From Actinobacillus capsulatus DSM 19761 (lineage in GTDB: Bacteria > Pseudomonadota > Gammaproteobacteria > Enterobacterales > Pasteurellaceae), in contig NZ_KB893950.1 in assembly GCF_000374285.1 (NCBI RefSeq), positions 1-37,940 of the forward strand: a stretch of 37,940 bases of DNA. The letters are read 5' to 3'. The position numbers and the translations under genes were made by a program. Below are positions 19,906 to 28,078 of this stretch, in pieces. Under the pieces are notes generated by a model. The model did no database searches, was not told where the DNA came from, and saw only the letters and a program-made list of their open reading frames with translations. How positions within the stretch are numbered: the first letter of the stretch is position 1; each line of letters opens with the position of its first letter.

Positions 19906-20736
19906 ATGAAAAAATTTAAAACTGTTTTGTTATCGGGGCTCCTTAGTTTAGCTGCCTCAACTCAGGCGACACTTTGGGAGCAAATTCGCACGCCGGTTGC
20001 TGGACAACCACAAGCGATTGGTGGTTATAGCAACGGTTGTATTATCGGAGCACAACCATTAGCTTTAAAAGGCGAGGGATATCAAGTTATTCGCTCGGCA
20101 CGTAACCGTTTTTACGGACATCCTGACCTACTATCATTTTTACAACGTTTAGCTAAGAATACTCAGAATGCAGGTTTACCTCCGATCTTAATCGGTGATA
20201 TGGGAATGCCTGCTGGCGGACGTTTTTCTTCCGGTCATGCAAGCCACCAAACTGGCTTAGATGCGGATATTTGGTTTAGATTCGGTCCAATGGATGCAGA
20301 AACGGCGAAGAATCCAGCCGGTTTAGCGACATTGATGGTAAATCGTGATGCGCAGGTGGTTGATGAGCGAGTATGGACATCACAGCATGCAACGATGGTG
20401 AAATTAGCGGCGCAAGATATTCGTGTGGATAGAATCTTTGTTAACCCGGCGATTAAAGTGAAATTATGTAATACCGCTGGTTCAGACAGAAATTGGTTAC
20501 GCAAAGTGCGTCCTTGGTATGGGCACGATTCGCATATGCACGTACGGTTAAGTTGTCCGCAAAATGCGCCGAATTGTGAAAACCAAGCCCCGATTCCGGC
20601 AGGCGATGGTTGTGGCGTGGAGCTTTATTCATGGTTTGAACCTGCACCAGCAGGTACAACCGCATCAAAACCGAAAGTGTTGCCGACACCTCCGGTTCAA
20701 TGTCAGATGATTCTTTCATCACAAGGGCTTAATTAA
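19906..20736 (+). CDS. mepA: Penicillin-insensitive murein endopeptidase
   Basis: A periplasmic LAS-family metallopeptidase that cleaves D-Ala-mDAP cross-links in peptidoglycan. The 276-residue precursor has a signal peptide (about 1-21, SLAASTQA). The zinc and catalytic residues are in SSGHASHQTGLDADIW (H111, H114, D119/D121) and WYGHDSHMHVRL (H207, H210, H212). Cysteines near 45, 188, 217, 224 and 236 fit the disulfides known for this family. The position after aroC matches H. influenzae. It probably has its own promoter, because a terminator lies between it and aroC. Confidence 0.95.
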   Translation: MKKFKTVLLSGLLSLAASTQATLWEQIRTPVAGQPQAIGGYSNGCIIGAQPLALKGEGYQVIRSARNRFYGHPDLLSFLQRLAKNTQNAGLPPILIGDMGMPAGGRFSSGHASHQTGLDADIWFRFGPMDAETAKNPAGLATLMVNRDAQVVDERVWTSQHATMVKLAAQDIRVDRIFVNPAIKVKLCNTAGSDRNWLRKVRPWYGHDSHMHVRLSCPQNAPNCENQAPIPAGDGCGVELYSWFEPAPAGTTASKPKVLPTPPVQCQMILSSQGLN

Positions 20737-20773
20737 GTAAAAAAACGCACCTGTAAGTAGGTTATCTATCGGT

Positions 20774-20852
20774 TCTATTATTCTGCTTTAACCGCAAATG
20801 CTTTGAGCATAGCATGGAAAATATCGGCGTTATCGTAAACCCGCACCATATA
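20774..20852 (-). pseudogene. C-terminal scrap of an unidentified ORF
   Basis: The minus strand reads MVRVYDNADIFHAMLKAFAVK and stop, with no ribosome site or upstream domain. The D-N-x-D-I-F pattern faintly recalls the C terminus of alkaline phosphatases, but 24 residues are too few to assign it. Confidence 0.3.
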
Positions 20853-20860
20853 ACTGTAAC

Positions 20861-20894
20861 AAAAAAGCGAGATAAATTATTTTTCTCGCTTTTT
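20861..20894. terminator. Rho-independent terminator in the gap after mepA
   Basis: AAAAAAGCGAGA (20861-20872) pairs with TCTCGCTTTTT (20884-20894). T runs occur on both strands, so it can act in either direction. It may end mepA (125 nt upstream) or the minus-strand remnant at 20922-21060. Confidence 0.8.
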
Positions 20895-20921
20895 CACATC
20901 ATGTAACAGCGTTACATATTT

Positions 20922-21060
20922 TTAGAATTTATAAACCAAGTTATCTTCATATTTCCCTGAATAATTCGCCGATGCATTCACCATAATTCTCGTTGTATTC
21001 TCAAATGCTTGCCAGTTATTCACTTTATCTTCCTGCATATATTCCACAAATCTAGCAAGG
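20922..21060 (-). pseudogene. C-terminal remnant of an unidentified ORF
   Basis: A minus-strand frame of about 46 residues ends VNASANYSGKYEDNLVYKF and stop (20924-20922). It is open upstream only to about 21060, where a stop interrupts it. There is no start and no ribosome site. It is followed by the terminator at 20861-20894, as a real gene end would be. I do not recognise the family. Confidence 0.4.
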
Positions 21061-21067
21061 GCTATTC

Positions 21068-21090
21068 AAAACATATTATGAATATGTTTT
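21068..21090. repeat. Perfect 10-bp palindrome with ATG centre
   Basis: AAAACATATT (21068-21077), ATG, AATATGTTTT (21081-21090). It lies between oppositely oriented gene remnants. It could be an operator or the edge of a lost element. Only the symmetry is seen. Confidence 0.5.
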
Positions 21091-21109
21091 ACTTTATGCT
21101 AAGAACATA

Positions 21110-21449
21110 AATAGTCATAAAAATATTAAAGGTGGGATAGGTGTTATTGATGCAGGAGCGATAAAGAAAATTTCTAAACCTAATTACTGAAGGTGAATTT
21201 ATTTACATTTCCTGCCTGGAGTGAAATTTGAAGCAAAAGACGATGTAGAATTAAATGGAATTTTTAGAGATAGTGAAAAAGTTACAGTTGTTAAAAGGAT
21301 GCTTTAAGGCAATAAATGGTAAAACTTTAGAAGAAGTTACACTATCTGCAGCAGAAGAAGCAAATGACAGAGTTTTTGCAGGAAATGAAGTTTATGACAC
21401 TAAAGGGCAAAAAGTTATTAAGTTCTTTTTTCATCAACAGGAAAGTTGA
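21110..21449 (+). pseudogene. Frameshifted ORF remnant, family uncertain
   Basis: Three frames join into one plausible protein trace: GGIGVIDAGAIKKISKPN (about 21133-21186), ITEGEFIY (about 21182-21205), LPGVKFEAKDDVELNG (about 21212-21259) and, after another shift near 21305, KTLEEVTLSAAEEANDRVF up to the stop at 21449. The E-G-E-F-I-Y ... L-P-G-V-K-F-E order resembles the C-terminal strands of phage-borne ADP-ribosyltransferase-like proteins. That is a weak, remembered similarity. An ATG-initiated 64-residue frame (21255-21449) exists, but its first third is out of frame with the trace, so I do not call it a gene. Confidence 0.35.
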
Positions 21450-21456
21450 AATGTAG

Positions 21457-21621
21457 AAGGCGATTCAGTCGAATGTTGATGAAAGTCTGTTGGAACAATC
21501 AGAACAGATGAAAATTGCCTATGCTCGTAAAAATTTTAGCTATCTTCATCAAAATTTCAATGATTTGGAATATGAAGTGGTGGAAAGCGTGCGAGAAATT
21601 TCAGGAAAGTATGGTAAATAA
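21457..21621 (+). pseudogene. C-terminal remnant of an unidentified ORF
   Basis: An open frame of 54 codons without a convincing start or ribosome site ends VVESVREISGKYGK and stop, and is closed by a good terminator. It contains an internal ATG at 21508. The sequence is mostly helical and charged, and I do not recognise it. It probably belongs to the same decayed segment as 21110-21449. Confidence 0.35.
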
Positions 21622-21645
21622 GGTGGGCTTAGCCCACCTTTTTAA
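21620..21645. terminator. Bidirectional rho-independent terminator before ycaO 3' end
   Basis: GGTGGGC (21622-21628) pairs with GCCCACC (21632-21638) around TTA, followed by TTTTTAA. It starts right after the remnant's stop and lies 7 nt from the ycaO stop, so it can serve both strands. Confidence 0.85.
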
Positions 21646-21651
21646 GAAAGA

Positions 21652-23415
21652 TTAACGTGCAATCGGATTTACTTTCGCTACCTGTAATTTGCGGTAAGCA
21701 TCAAGTAATTTCTGATGTGCGGTCATATTTTCAAGCGATTCATCCGATGCGGTTAAGCCGTGGAACGGGTTACCGCCTTGGATTGCGCCCCAAGCAGATT
21801 CAACCGCTTGTTTACCGTACATTTTCTCAAATACCATACGGTATTGTTCTGCATCACGTTCTTCATCTAAGAACAACTCAATCGATTGAATTAAGCAGCG
21901 GTAATAATTGTTACGTTCGGCTGAGAATACGCTCGCATTCATGTTTGCTGTCCAGTTTGCCCAGTCTAACGCTTGCTCTAAGTTGCCTAACGCTAAATGC
22001 AGCATCGATTTAAGCTCACCGATACGTAAAGTTTGCATTGCAGAACCTTTTTCTGCCACTAAACCGATAAACTCACGCACACGAGTTAAATCATCAATAC
22101 CTTGTTCATCTAATTCATCAAGAAGTTCTTGATAAGTTTCACGATCGTGATGGAAATGTGGCAAATCTAATAAAATTTCACGCCAATCCATACCCATATT
22201 ATTATTCGCATACACTAAATCGTCACTTGGATAAATGTTCGACATACCTGGTGCAAGAATACGGCAAGCGTACACGCCCAAATGCTCATAATCCATAATA
22301 TAAACAGGTTGCTCGTGTTTATTAAAGATTGCCATCATATTGGCAAATTCTTGCTCGGTTGTACCGGAGAAATCCCAGTGAACGAATTCATAATCGGCAT
22401 CTTTCTTGAAAAGATCCCACGAAATTAGACCGCTTGAATCAATGAAGTGCGTTTCAAGGTTAGCGTGGTCAGCCACATCTTCATTATTAAATGAAGGCGG
22501 AGCAAACACATCTAAATCTTTTAAGCTACGACCTTGTAATAACTCTGTTACCGTACGTTCAAACGCCACTTGGAAATTCGGGTGCGCACCGAATGAAGCG
22601 AAACAAGTACCGTTATTCGGATTTAACAAGATCACACAAATAACCGGGAATTCACCACCTAATGATGCGTCATAGCATAAAATCGGGAAGCCTTCTTGCT
22701 CCAGTTTTTCAATAGACGCTTTGATGGTCGGATAACTGTCAATTACGCTTTGCGGAATTTCCGGCAAGCTGATTGCTTCAGTGATAATACGGTTTTTCAC
22801 AAAACGCTCGAACACTTCCGACAAGCCTTGTACACGTGCTTCGTTTTTCGTGTTACCTGCAGACATACCGTTTGAAACAAATAAGTTGCCGATAATGCTT
22901 TGCGGAATATACACAGTTTGGTTATCTGATTGACGAGTATAAGGCAGAGCAACGATACCACGATCGTAATTACCTGATTGTAAATCGATTAGCAAATTTG
23001 GAGTTAATTCGCCGTTCGGATCGAAGTAATTGAATAAGAAATCATCCAAAATACCTTCCGGTAGTTGCTCATCATCTTCGATTGGGAACCATTTCTCAGT
23101 CGGATAATGCACAAATTCACTATTAGCAATTTCTTGACCTAAATAAAAATCCGCCCAGAAATAGTTGGTTGATAAACGCTCGAAATATTCACCTAATGCA
23201 GAAGCAAGCGCTGCTTTTTTGCTTGCACCTTTACCATTCGAGAAGCATTGTGGGCAATCTGCATCACGAATATGCGCCGACCACACATTCGGCACCGGAT
23301 TTAACCAAGACGCTTCTTCAATGTTAAATCCTAAAGTTTTTAATTTATGTTGAAAGGTAGAAATGCTGTCTTCAAGCGCAGCATCTTTACCGGTAATAAA
23401 AGTTTGTTCTGACAT
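21652..23415 (-). CDS. ycaO: YcaO-domain protein (RimO accessory / S12 methylthiolation factor)
   Basis: A 587-residue protein equal in size and layout to E. coli YcaO (586). The N-terminal half is the ATP-binding YcaO fold, with FSNGKGASKKAALASALGEYFERLSTNYF (about 58-86) and YIPQSIIGNLFVSNGMSAGNTKNEA as its conserved nucleotide and metal-binding blocks. The C-terminal third is a helical TPR-like region. E. coli YcaO is reported to help RimO-dependent methylthiolation of ribosomal protein S12. It is divergent from cas3 and seems monocistronic. An exact uptake core lies within the gene near 21802. Confidence 0.92.
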   Translation of the reverse strand: MSEQTFITGKDAALEDSISTFQHKLKTLGFNIEEASWLNPVPNVWSAHIRDADCPQCFSNGKGASKKAALASALGEYFERLSTNYFWADFYLGQEIANSEFVHYPTEKWFPIEDDEQLPEGILDDFLFNYFDPNGELTPNLLIDLQSGNYDRGIVALPYTRQSDNQTVYIPQSIIGNLFVSNGMSAGNTKNEARVQGLSEVFERFVKNRIITEAISLPEIPQSVIDSYPTIKASIEKLEQEGFPILCYDASLGGEFPVICVILLNPNNGTCFASFGAHPNFQVAFERTVTELLQGRSLKDLDVFAPPSFNNEDVADHANLETHFIDSSGLISWDLFKKDADYEFVHWDFSGTTEQEFANMMAIFNKHEQPVYIMDYEHLGVYACRILAPGMSNIYPSDDLVYANNNMGMDWREILLDLPHFHHDRETYQELLDELDEQGIDDLTRVREFIGLVAEKGSAMQTLRIGELKSMLHLALGNLEQALDWANWTANMNASVFSAERNNYYRCLIQSIELFLDEERDAEQYRMVFEKMYGKQAVESAWGAIQGGNPFHGLTASDESLENMTAHQKLLDAYRKLQVAKVNPIAR

Positions 23416-23679
23416 TGTAATACCTTTGACTTGTCGTAAAAAAATCGCAACATTCTAGCAAAAATCCCCACAGATAAGTAAATTTTTTGTGAAATTTCTG
23501 AATAAAGGCCAGTATTCCTGGCCCGGAAAAAGTGATTACAAGCGGTCGAATTTCCTTTGCATTTTGCAAGTAAAATTTGTGTTTGATTTAAGTTAAGAAA
23601 ATATCATCTGGGATATATACAAGGAAACTGGTTGGAGGTAGTATTACTTGTATTAGGAAAGAAATATTGAAGGTATAAA
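23416..23679. promoter_or_regulatory. Divergent ycaO / cas3 intergenic region
   Basis: 264 nt without a gene. It contains a hairpin GGCCAG-TATTC-CTGGCC (23507-23523), a single exact uptake core ACAAGCGGT (23538-23546) and AT-rich sequence. The cas3 ribosome site (GAAGGT, about 8 nt before ATG) ends it. I see no confident sigma70 pair, so the cas promoter is only assumed to be here. Confidence 0.5.
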
Positions 23680-25968
23680 ATGGAAGACTATACTGTTCAC
23701 TCTTTTTACGCCCATTCAGGGTTACTTGAGGATCATTCAGATTGGCAAACCTTACTCAGTCACGCCAATAATGTCGGACTACTTGCTGCTGAATTCGCTG
23801 CGCCGTTCGCTTCACAAGAAATTGCTCGCTGTACAGGATTATTGCACGATTTGGGCAAATATAGTGCACGTTATCAAAAGCGTTTGCATGGTGGAGAACG
23901 GGTAAATCATTCTACTGCCGGTGCAAAAATTGCGGTAGATCGTTGGGGGCCGCTGGGCAAAATGATGGCGTTTTGTATCGCTGGCCACCATGCAGGTTTG
24001 GCAAATGGTTCTGGGGAAGGGAAAAATCGTTCTACACTCACACAACGTCTGCAAGAACAATTTGGCCATACGCATAAAGATTTACCGGTACTTGATGCTA
24101 TTTGGCAGCAAGAGCTTAACTTGCCTGAAAAATTGCCCTTGCCACCTTTAAAACCTTCTAAAAACGAACCTTTCTTTTCTTACGCCTTTTTTATTCGAAT
24201 GCTTTATTCCTGTCTTGTTGATGCCGATTTTCTTGATACGGAAGCCTTTTATGCCAATCTTGAAAAAAGACCGCTTGAACGAGGAAATTATCCAAATTTA
24301 ACCGCACTTCATCAGCAATTTAATCAATTTATTGCACAGTTTAGGGAGCGGATTGCTACTCAAACGCCTAATACGCAGGAAGCACAACGCAAAGCGGAAG
24401 TAAACTGCTTGCGGAGCGAAATTTTGGATTATGCGGTTACTCAAGCAACGCAAGAAACAGGCTTATTTTCTCTGACCGTGCCAACTGGCGGTGGCAAAAC
24501 CTTTACCTCAATGGCATTTGCTCTTGAACAGGCTAAACAGCATGGTTTACGCCGAATTATCTACGTTATTCCGTTTACTAGCATTATTGAGCAAAATGCG
24601 GCGGAATTTCGTAAAGCCTTTGGCGAACTCGGCGAATCGTCGGTATTAGAACATCACAGCACTTTTGATCACGATAGTCTACCTGATAAATCAAGCCGAG
24701 ATAAGCTGAAACTAGCATCGGAAAACTGGGATGCGCCGATTGTTGTCACTACAGCAGTACAATTCTTTGAAAGTTTGTTTGCCGACCGAACTTCACGTTG
24801 TCGCAAATTGCATAACATCGCCGGTAGCGTGATTATTTTGGATGAAGCCCAAATGTTGCCGCTGAATTTATTACGCCCAATTATGGCAGCAATTGATGAA
24901 TTGGCTCGCAATTATCAATGTTCTGTTGTGTTATGTACCGCTACACAACCGGCAATTCACCAAGCAAATGGTTTCTATAAAGGGTTTGAAAATGTACGGG
25001 AAATTGCACCAAATCCGACCGCACTTTTTGAAAAGTTAAAACGTACTACGGTAAAGCATATCGGTATTCAAACAGATGCTGAGCTGCAAACCAAACTCGC
25101 AGATAACCCACAAATGTTGATAATCGTTAATAACCGCCGCCATGCCCGAGCCTTGTATGATTCAGCGAAACATTTAGACGGTACTTATCACCTTACTACA
25201 TTAATGTGTGCCAAACACCGCTCGCAAACATTAGAGGAAATCCGCCTTCGTTTAAAGCAAAACCTACCATGCAGAGTGATTGCCACTTCTTTAATTGAAG
25301 CCGGTGTCGATGTGGATTTTCCACTGGTTATGCGTGCTGAAGCAGGGCTAGATTCAGTGGCTCAAGCGGCAGGGCGTTGCAACCGAGAAGGCAAACGTTT
25401 AGCGGAAGAAAGCAATGTTTGGGTTTTCCAACCTGAAGAACAGTGGAAAGCACCGTCAGAGCTAGGTTTACTTTCTGGTTGTATGCGGTCAACGGTTCAC
25501 ACTCATGCAGAAGATCTACTTACTCCACAAGCGATAAATCATTATTTCCAAGCGGTTTATGAGGCGAAAGGAAAAGAACTGGATAAACCAAATATTTTAA
25601 AGGCGTGTTACGATGCTGGGCAAAGTCTTAACTTCCCATTTCAAAAAATAGCAGATGATTTCCAAATGATCACAAGCCACTTAATTCCGGTGATTATCCC
25701 TTTTGACCAAGAAGCAAAAAACTTTATTGACCACTTACGCTATGCGGATCAAGTGGGTGGTATTTTAAGAAAACTCCAACCTTACACCGTACAAATACCT
25801 GAAAAAGCTTTAGCCGAACTCTATAACGCTGGCAGAGTTGAAGCCATTAATGAAGTCAACTTCGGCAAACAGTTTTACTCTTTAATTGGAATGGATTTGT
25901 ATGATGAAGTGGCAGGATTGAGTTGGGGGAATGTGGATTTTCTTGAGGCGGAGAAATTGGTTTTATAG
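23680..25968 (+). CDS. cas3: CRISPR-associated helicase/nuclease Cas3 (type I-C, HD N-terminal)
   Basis: Cas3 is recruited by the target-bound Cascade and degrades the displaced DNA. The 762-residue protein has the HD nuclease domain first: H56-D57 in GLLHDLGK, H77 in NHSTAG and H103-H104 in GHHAG. The SF2 helicase follows, with Walker A PTGGGKT (268-274), DEAQ box (388-391), the TATQ motif and motif VI QAAGRCNREGK. It is the first gene of the locus, 264 nt from divergent ycaO. It carries two exact Hin-type uptake cores (24301-24309 and 25018-25026). Its normal partner cas5c is 2.3 kb away, because two extra genes intervene. Confidence 0.97.
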   Translation: MEDYTVHSFYAHSGLLEDHSDWQTLLSHANNVGLLAAEFAAPFASQEIARCTGLLHDLGKYSARYQKRLHGGERVNHSTAGAKIAVDRWGPLGKMMAFCIAGHHAGLANGSGEGKNRSTLTQRLQEQFGHTHKDLPVLDAIWQQELNLPEKLPLPPLKPSKNEPFFSYAFFIRMLYSCLVDADFLDTEAFYANLEKRPLERGNYPNLTALHQQFNQFIAQFRERIATQTPNTQEAQRKAEVNCLRSEILDYAVTQATQETGLFSLTVPTGGGKTFTSMAFALEQAKQHGLRRIIYVIPFTSIIEQNAAEFRKAFGELGESSVLEHHSTFDHDSLPDKSSRDKLKLASENWDAPIVVTTAVQFFESLFADRTSRCRKLHNIAGSVIILDEAQMLPLNLLRPIMAAIDELARNYQCSVVLCTATQPAIHQANGFYKGFENVREIAPNPTALFEKLKRTTVKHIGIQTDAELQTKLADNPQMLIIVNNRRHARALYDSAKHLDGTYHLTTLMCAKHRSQTLEEIRLRLKQNLPCRVIATSLIEAGVDVDFPLVMRAEAGLDSVAQAAGRCNREGKRLAEESNVWVFQPEEQWKAPSELGLLSGCMRSTVHTHAEDLLTPQAINHYFQAVYEAKGKELDKPNILKACYDAGQSLNFPFQKIADDFQMITSHLIPVIIPFDQEAKNFIDHLRYADQVGGILRKLQPYTVQIPEKALAELYNAGRVEAINEVNFGKQFYSLIGMDLYDEVAGLSWGNVDFLEAEKLVL

Positions 25969-26003
25969 ATGAGTAGGTATTCTAACTTCTTTGGAATGTT
26001 AGT

Positions 26004-26031
26004 TTGACAAATAAGAGTAAATAAATAGAAT
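26004..26031 (+). promoter_or_regulatory. Sigma70-type promoter of the embedded ATPase-nuclease pair
   Basis: A perfect TTGACA (26004-26009) and TAGAAT (26026-26031) are separated by 16 nt, directly after the cas3 stop. CTAAC/GTTAG arms (25982-25986, 25998-26002) abut the -35 box and could be an operator. It would start transcription near 26038, ahead of the leader ORF. This is the clearest promoter in the cas region. Confidence 0.65.
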
Positions 26032-26059
26032 ATAAAAAAACAGTGCTAGAGGTAATTAA

Positions 26060-26119
26060 ATGATTTCTAGTTTAGTTAAAAATAATTTAAAAGAGGTTCC
26101 ATATGAAATTTCACTTTGA
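26060..26119 (+). CDS. 19-residue leader ORF overlapping the ATPase start
   Basis: ATG at 26060 has its own AGAGG site 7 nt upstream. The frame MISSLVKNNLKEVPYEISL ends at TGA 26117-26119, 14 nt inside the ATPase gene, which starts at 26103 with a second AGAGG inside this leader. Translation of the leader would pass over the ATPase ribosome site, so the pair could be translationally coupled. It is short, and no conservation can be tested here, so it may be fortuitous. Confidence 0.4.
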   Translation: MISSLVKNNLKEVPYEISL

Positions 26120-27479
26120 AAAACTAGGCCTTTTGGATGAAGCCACATTAGAATTATCTAATCTAACAGTTATCTGTGGCGAAAATAACACGGGTAAAAC
26201 TTACGCTACTTATGCGATTTATGGTTTCTTACGTAGCTGGCGGCAATTATTGCATTCAGTAATAATTAAGGAAAATGAAATAATTTCACTTGAGCGCTCT
26301 AGTGATGAATATCGAATTGATTTAGAAAAAATATTTAAAGGTAAAATAAACTACTACTTAAGTAAATTAGGACATGAATTTACTGGAATTCTGAGTGAGG
26401 TTTTTGCAGCAAAAGAAGATGCTTTCTTAGATACAAAAATAGAAATAAGTATAGATAATGAAATAGAGCTTTCTAAAAAAGCCTTTCACCGAAGAATTCA
26501 AGGAGGAGGAAGTACATTAGCAACAATTTCTAAAGAAGAAGGATCAACAGTTCTAGAAATTTTGTCTGGTGATGGAAGAAATAAGTTAGGTTCCTTTGGA
26601 ATGATTGAATTTGTTATTGATGCTATTGCTGAGATTGTTTTTAGTCCATATTTTCCTAATCCTCATATTTCAAGTGCAGAACGCACAGGTGCGGCAATTT
26701 TCCGTCGAGAATTGGATATGGCACGGACAAGAATGTTAAAAGCACTTAATGAAATGGATTCAAAAGAAATTAGAAATAGACCTTGGAAACTTCTACAAAA
26801 AATAGATACTGATTATGCTTGGCCTGTAGAAGACAATGTGGAATTTGTTCGACAACTTGAAGATATAGATAAACAAACAAGTGAGCTAACAAAAACTAAC
26901 CCTGAAATATTATCAACTTTTGATACCATTATAGGGGGGAGTTACAAGGTTATTCGTAACCAAGGATTGGTTTTCCAAACAAAAGGAACAGGAGCAAAAC
27001 GTTTCACTATGAATGAAGCCTCAAGTTGTGCTAGAGCATTATTAGATGTTGGTTTCTATTTACGGTGTAAAGCAAAGCCTGGGGATCTTTTCATTATTGA
27101 TGAGCCAGAACTAAATTTACATCCCAAAAATCAAAGAGCTTTTGCAAGGCTGATTTCCAAATTAATAAATGCTGGCATAAAAGTGTTTATGACAACCCAT
27201 AGTGATTATCTGATTAAAGAACTAAATACTTTAATTATGCTAAATCAGAAAACTAGTCATACTAAGAAGATGCAAGAGCGATATGAGTATAAGGATGATG
27301 AATTATTGAACCCAGAATGTATTAATCTTTATATGACAGCTAAAGGCGGAATAAGAAAACGTCAAAATATCTTACAGAAAGCTAATATATATCCAGAACT
27401 TGGTATTGAGGTATCTACTTTTGATGACACTATTGATGTAATGAATAAAATTCAATATGCCCTTGTTTATGGAGAATAA
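26103..27479 (+). CDS. AAA/ABC-type ATPase (OLD/AAA_15-like) inserted in the cas operon
   Basis: A 458-residue ATPase with an SMC/ABC-like head: Walker A GENNTGKT (26-33), a signature-like helix (MNEASSCARALLDVG, about 303-317), Walker B plus catalytic Glu in LFIIDEPELNLHP (329-341) and the H-loop TTHSDYL (364-370). Helical middle residues (about 60-290) contain SSAERTGAAIFRREL (190-204). There is no TOPRIM domain like that of OLD or GajA. It starts 134 nt after cas3 with its own promoter. Five nt later comes a nuclease-like gene, which makes an ATPase-effector pair like those of Septu, PARIS or Gabija in logic, though not clearly in family. It is visibly more AT-rich than the cas genes. Likely a defence sensor; function is not known from sequence. 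Confidence 0.8.
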   Translation: MKFHFEKLGLLDEATLELSNLTVICGENNTGKTYATYAIYGFLRSWRQLLHSVIIKENEIISLERSSDEYRIDLEKIFKGKINYYLSKLGHEFTGILSEVFAAKEDAFLDTKIEISIDNEIELSKKAFHRRIQGGGSTLATISKEEGSTVLEILSGDGRNKLGSFGMIEFVIDAIAEIVFSPYFPNPHISSAERTGAAIFRRELDMARTRMLKALNEMDSKEIRNRPWKLLQKIDTDYAWPVEDNVEFVRQLEDIDKQTSELTKTNPEILSTFDTIIGGSYKVIRNQGLVFQTKGTGAKRFTMNEASSCARALLDVGFYLRCKAKPGDLFIIDEPELNLHPKNQRAFARLISKLINAGIKVFMTTHSDYLIKELNTLIMLNQKTSHTKKMQERYEYKDDELLNPECINLYMTAKGGIRKRQNILQKANIYPELGIEVSTFDDTIDVMNKIQYALVYGE

Positions 27480-27484
27480 TACCT

Positions 27485-28078
27485 ATGTCAATGTCTCCAG
27501 AATTAGAATATTTAATGGGTTCTTTATCTTGTGTTACTTATAATGGAAAACAACATACTGACATTCAAATAAAAGAGTCAGATCCTTCAGCAAAATTAAA
27601 AACAGTTAATTTGAAAACTGAAGCTGGAGATTGGTTTTGCTTTAGTCCCGATGAAGGACGCAAATGCAGGCGTATTCATAATAAATCAAATATGGTTGTA
27701 ATGTCGCCTTTACTTACAATTGATAAACGATTTGATCACCATTGTGCTTGTGATGCTGTAATTATCATGAAAAAAGAAGGTAAGCTTTCAATATTATATA
27801 TAGATCTTAAGTCTGGAAATCCTACAGGGTATAGTTCTCAATTTAAGAGTTCTCGCCAATTTGTCAGATATTTACTTGGGCTTTATAGAGAATTCCGAGG
27901 TGAAAACTTACCTATTTTAGAGGAAAAATATGTGATTTTTTATGGTGGAAATAAGATTTTACTGAATAAAAGCACAACTACACTCAAGCCTAATATAGGA
28001 CAAACATCACCAGATAAGGCATATAAAAAAGAAGTTGAGAATGGAGCTACTGTATATTTAAAGGAAATATATAGTTAA
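27485..28078 (+). CDS. Putative PD-(D/E)XK-type nuclease partner of the ATPase
   Basis: A 197-residue protein I do not recognise as a named family. One region reads like a PD-(D/E)XK core: D90 in CACDAVIIM, then a beta-strand ending IDLKSG (D107-x-K109), then a helix with Q119, K121 and Q125 (SSQFKSSRQFVRYLL). Cysteines at 16, 52, 61, 87 and 89 might bind metal. It follows the ATPase by 5 nt, so it is co-translated and very likely the effector subunit. It is the last gene before a 210-nt gap holding the repeat-like hairpins and then cas5c. It could instead be a non-catalytic adaptor. The nuclease call rests on motif spacing only. Confidence 0.6.
   Translation: MSMSPELEYLMGSLSCVTYNGKQHTDIQIKESDPSAKLKTVNLKTEAGDWFCFSPDEGRKCRRIHNKSNMVVMSPLLTIDKRFDHHCACDAVIIMKKEGKLSILYIDLKSGNPTGYSSQFKSSRQFVRYLLGLYREFRGENLPILEEKYVIFYGGNKILLNKSTTTLKPNIGQTSPDKAYKKEVENGATVYLKEIYS

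Noticed and set aside
21255..21449. A 64-residue plus-strand ORF as a real small gene
   Set aside because: Its first part overlaps, in another frame, the more gene-like LPGVKFEAKDD trace. It has no ribosome site and fits better as the end of a frameshifted pseudogene.
27485..28078. The small gene after the ATPase as PtuB (HNH) of Septu or the DUF4435 partner of PARIS
   Set aside because: I see no HNH-type H-N-H pattern and no TOPRIM-like DUF4435 features. The visible core is D...D-x-K. A structural search would be decisive.
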